From Candidatus Zhuqueibacterota bacterium (GTDB taxonomy: Bacteria > SM23-31): a DNA stretch of 5,794 nt. Numbering within the stretch: position 1 is the stretch's first letter; each line of letters begins with the position of its first letter. Of this stretch, positions 5,024 through 5,794 are shown in pieces. The stretch covers positions 1-5,794 of the forward strand of contig JADFON010000141.1 of NCBI GenBank assembly GCA_022562855.1, in the 5' to 3' direction. The translations under genes were made by a program, and so were the position numbers. Under the pieces are notes generated by a model, which was not told the DNA's origin, ran no database searches, and was given only the letters and a program-made list of their open reading frames with translations.

Positions 5024-5794
5024 TTAATCGAATTGGAATGAAGATATGACATTACCTACATTAATTCCCGTACAGTTATATATTTTGGGATTGTAAATAT
5101 CCTGTAAAGCAGACATATCGTTTTTTGTGAGAACACCCAGTTGCTTGAGGGCTTCAATTGTAGCGGGACCTTTAGCCCTTGCAGAACCGTCTATTACTTT
5201 TACTGCGACGCCCCATCCTGAACACTCGGGACGCGGTCCACCGTCAACAATGCCGACACACTGCACTCCTTCTGCACCGGTTTTTGATACGAATCTTCCC
5301 CCGGTATTTTCCATCAATAGAGTATCGAATCTCTTCGTCCCTCCTACAAGGTGCGGGTTTTGAACCATAGCATTCCTGATAATTTCCATATATTTGTTTT
5401 CACCCTGTGCAAGTTTTGCAAACATATAAGCCAGATTCACCAAAGGTATATAAAATGTCGGGGCGCTGCATCCGTCTATACCGGTAAAAATGTCATTTCC
5501 ATTCAAATTTGCGAATGTTTTGACGCTGTTCATGATTTCCTTTTGAACAGGATTCTCTGATGACAGGTATGTCGATGTATCTGTCTTGTACAGTTTTGCC
5601 TGCGCAAGCATACCCGCGTGTTTTCCGGAACAGTTGTTATGCACCTGTTCCGGAAATTTATTTTCTTTATGAAGAAGTTTTGCAGCCTCAGAATTGCCCG
5701 GTTCGTGAGGTCCGCATTGCAGTAAATCTCTCGTGTTTCCGGATTTGTCAAGTATCGAATCGACAAGCGAAATATGTTCGGGCTCCGCAGAATG
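5024..5794 (-). CDS. Asparaginase II-family protein (Rhizobium AnsA/ReAV type), 5' end missing
   Basis: Likely hydrolyses L-asparagine to aspartate and ammonia. The frame is open to the right edge, giving 257 codons including the TAA stop (5026-5024); the GTG at 5644 lies inside the domain and is not the start. About 70-80 N-terminal residues, including the expected SxxK nucleophile, are outside the window. The visible part has family PF06089 hallmarks: QCGPHEP (visible residues 26-32), HNNCSGKHAGM (52-62), TGIDGCSAP (104-112), SKTGAEGVQ (170-178), and SGWGVAVKVIDGSARAKGP (192-210). From memory, the R. etli enzyme ReAV binds zinc through Cys135, Lys138 and Cys189. Here C55, K58 and C109 have the same spacing (3 and 54), so the metal site looks intact. 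This family is unrelated to the E. coli AnsA/AnsB fold. It is the first visible gene of the run and precedes mobA by 12 nt; its promoter is not visible. Confidence 0.9.
   Translation of the reverse strand, partial: HSAEPEHISLVDSILDKSGNTRDLLQCGPHEPGNSEAAKLLHKENKFPEQVHNNCSGKHAGMLAQAKLYKTDTSTYLSSENPVQKEIMNSVKTFANLNGNDIFTGIDGCSAPTFYIPLVNLAYMFAKLAQGENKYMEIIRNAMVQNPHLVGGTKRFDTLLMENTGGRFVSKTGAEGVQCVGIVDGGPRPECSGWGVAVKVIDGSARAKGPATIEALKQLGVLTKNDMSALQDIYNPKIYNCTGINVGNVISSFQFD

Noticed and set aside
5530-5766. 78-codon minus-strand open frame at the right edge
   Set aside because: It overlaps the asparaginase gene in a different frame; the asparaginase frame, with CGPHEP and NNCSGKH motifs, is the real one.

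Overview
The window is ordinary bacterial chromosome. One minus-strand run of five closely spaced genes fills positions 472 to 5794. The last 22 codons of a plus-strand gene, probably an aquaporin or glycerol facilitator, lie at the left edge. I cannot name the species. Base composition is moderate to AT-rich and patchy: about 47% GC by eye in lines sampled from serS, about 25-32% in lines sampled from the glycosyltransferase. Four of the five minus-strand genes start within the window; only serS has an obvious Shine-Dalgarno, and the other three start behind AT-rich leaders. That pattern, with the serS sequence, would suit a member of the Bacteroidota/Chlorobi/Ignavibacteria (FCB) neighbourhood, but this is a weak inference.

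In transcription order on the minus strand, from right to left: (1) an asparaginase II-family amidohydrolase whose first ~70-80 residues lie beyond the right edge; (2) mobA, the guanylyltransferase that finishes the molybdenum cofactor; (3) a membrane family-2 glycosyltransferase starting at TTG; (4) a WcaJ-like polyprenyl glycosylphosphotransferase, which would start an exopolysaccharide or other surface glycan on undecaprenyl phosphate; (5) serS, seryl-tRNA synthetase. Gaps are 12, 23, 42 and 38 nt, so co-transcription is likely, although the functions are mixed. Genes 3 and 4 form a small glycan module: one enzyme loads the first sugar-phosphate on the lipid carrier and the other probably adds a sugar. 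The other three are unrelated metabolic and translation genes. A GC-rich palindrome sits in the leader of serS, directly before its ribosome binding site.

The only long gene-free stretch is 72-471, between the convergent plus-strand gene and serS. It has no recognisable gene, tRNA or classical U-tract terminator. It does hold a cluster of inverted repeats at 279-339 that can form alternative hairpins, another hairpin at 206-224 near an A8 run, and a start-less, protein-like open frame running past the serS stop.

I found no CRISPR array, mobile element, phage gene, toxin-antitoxin pair or defence system, and no convincing undescribed system. The points most worth a second look are the hairpin cluster after serS, the palindrome before serS, and the AT-rich glycan module inside an otherwise housekeeping gene run.
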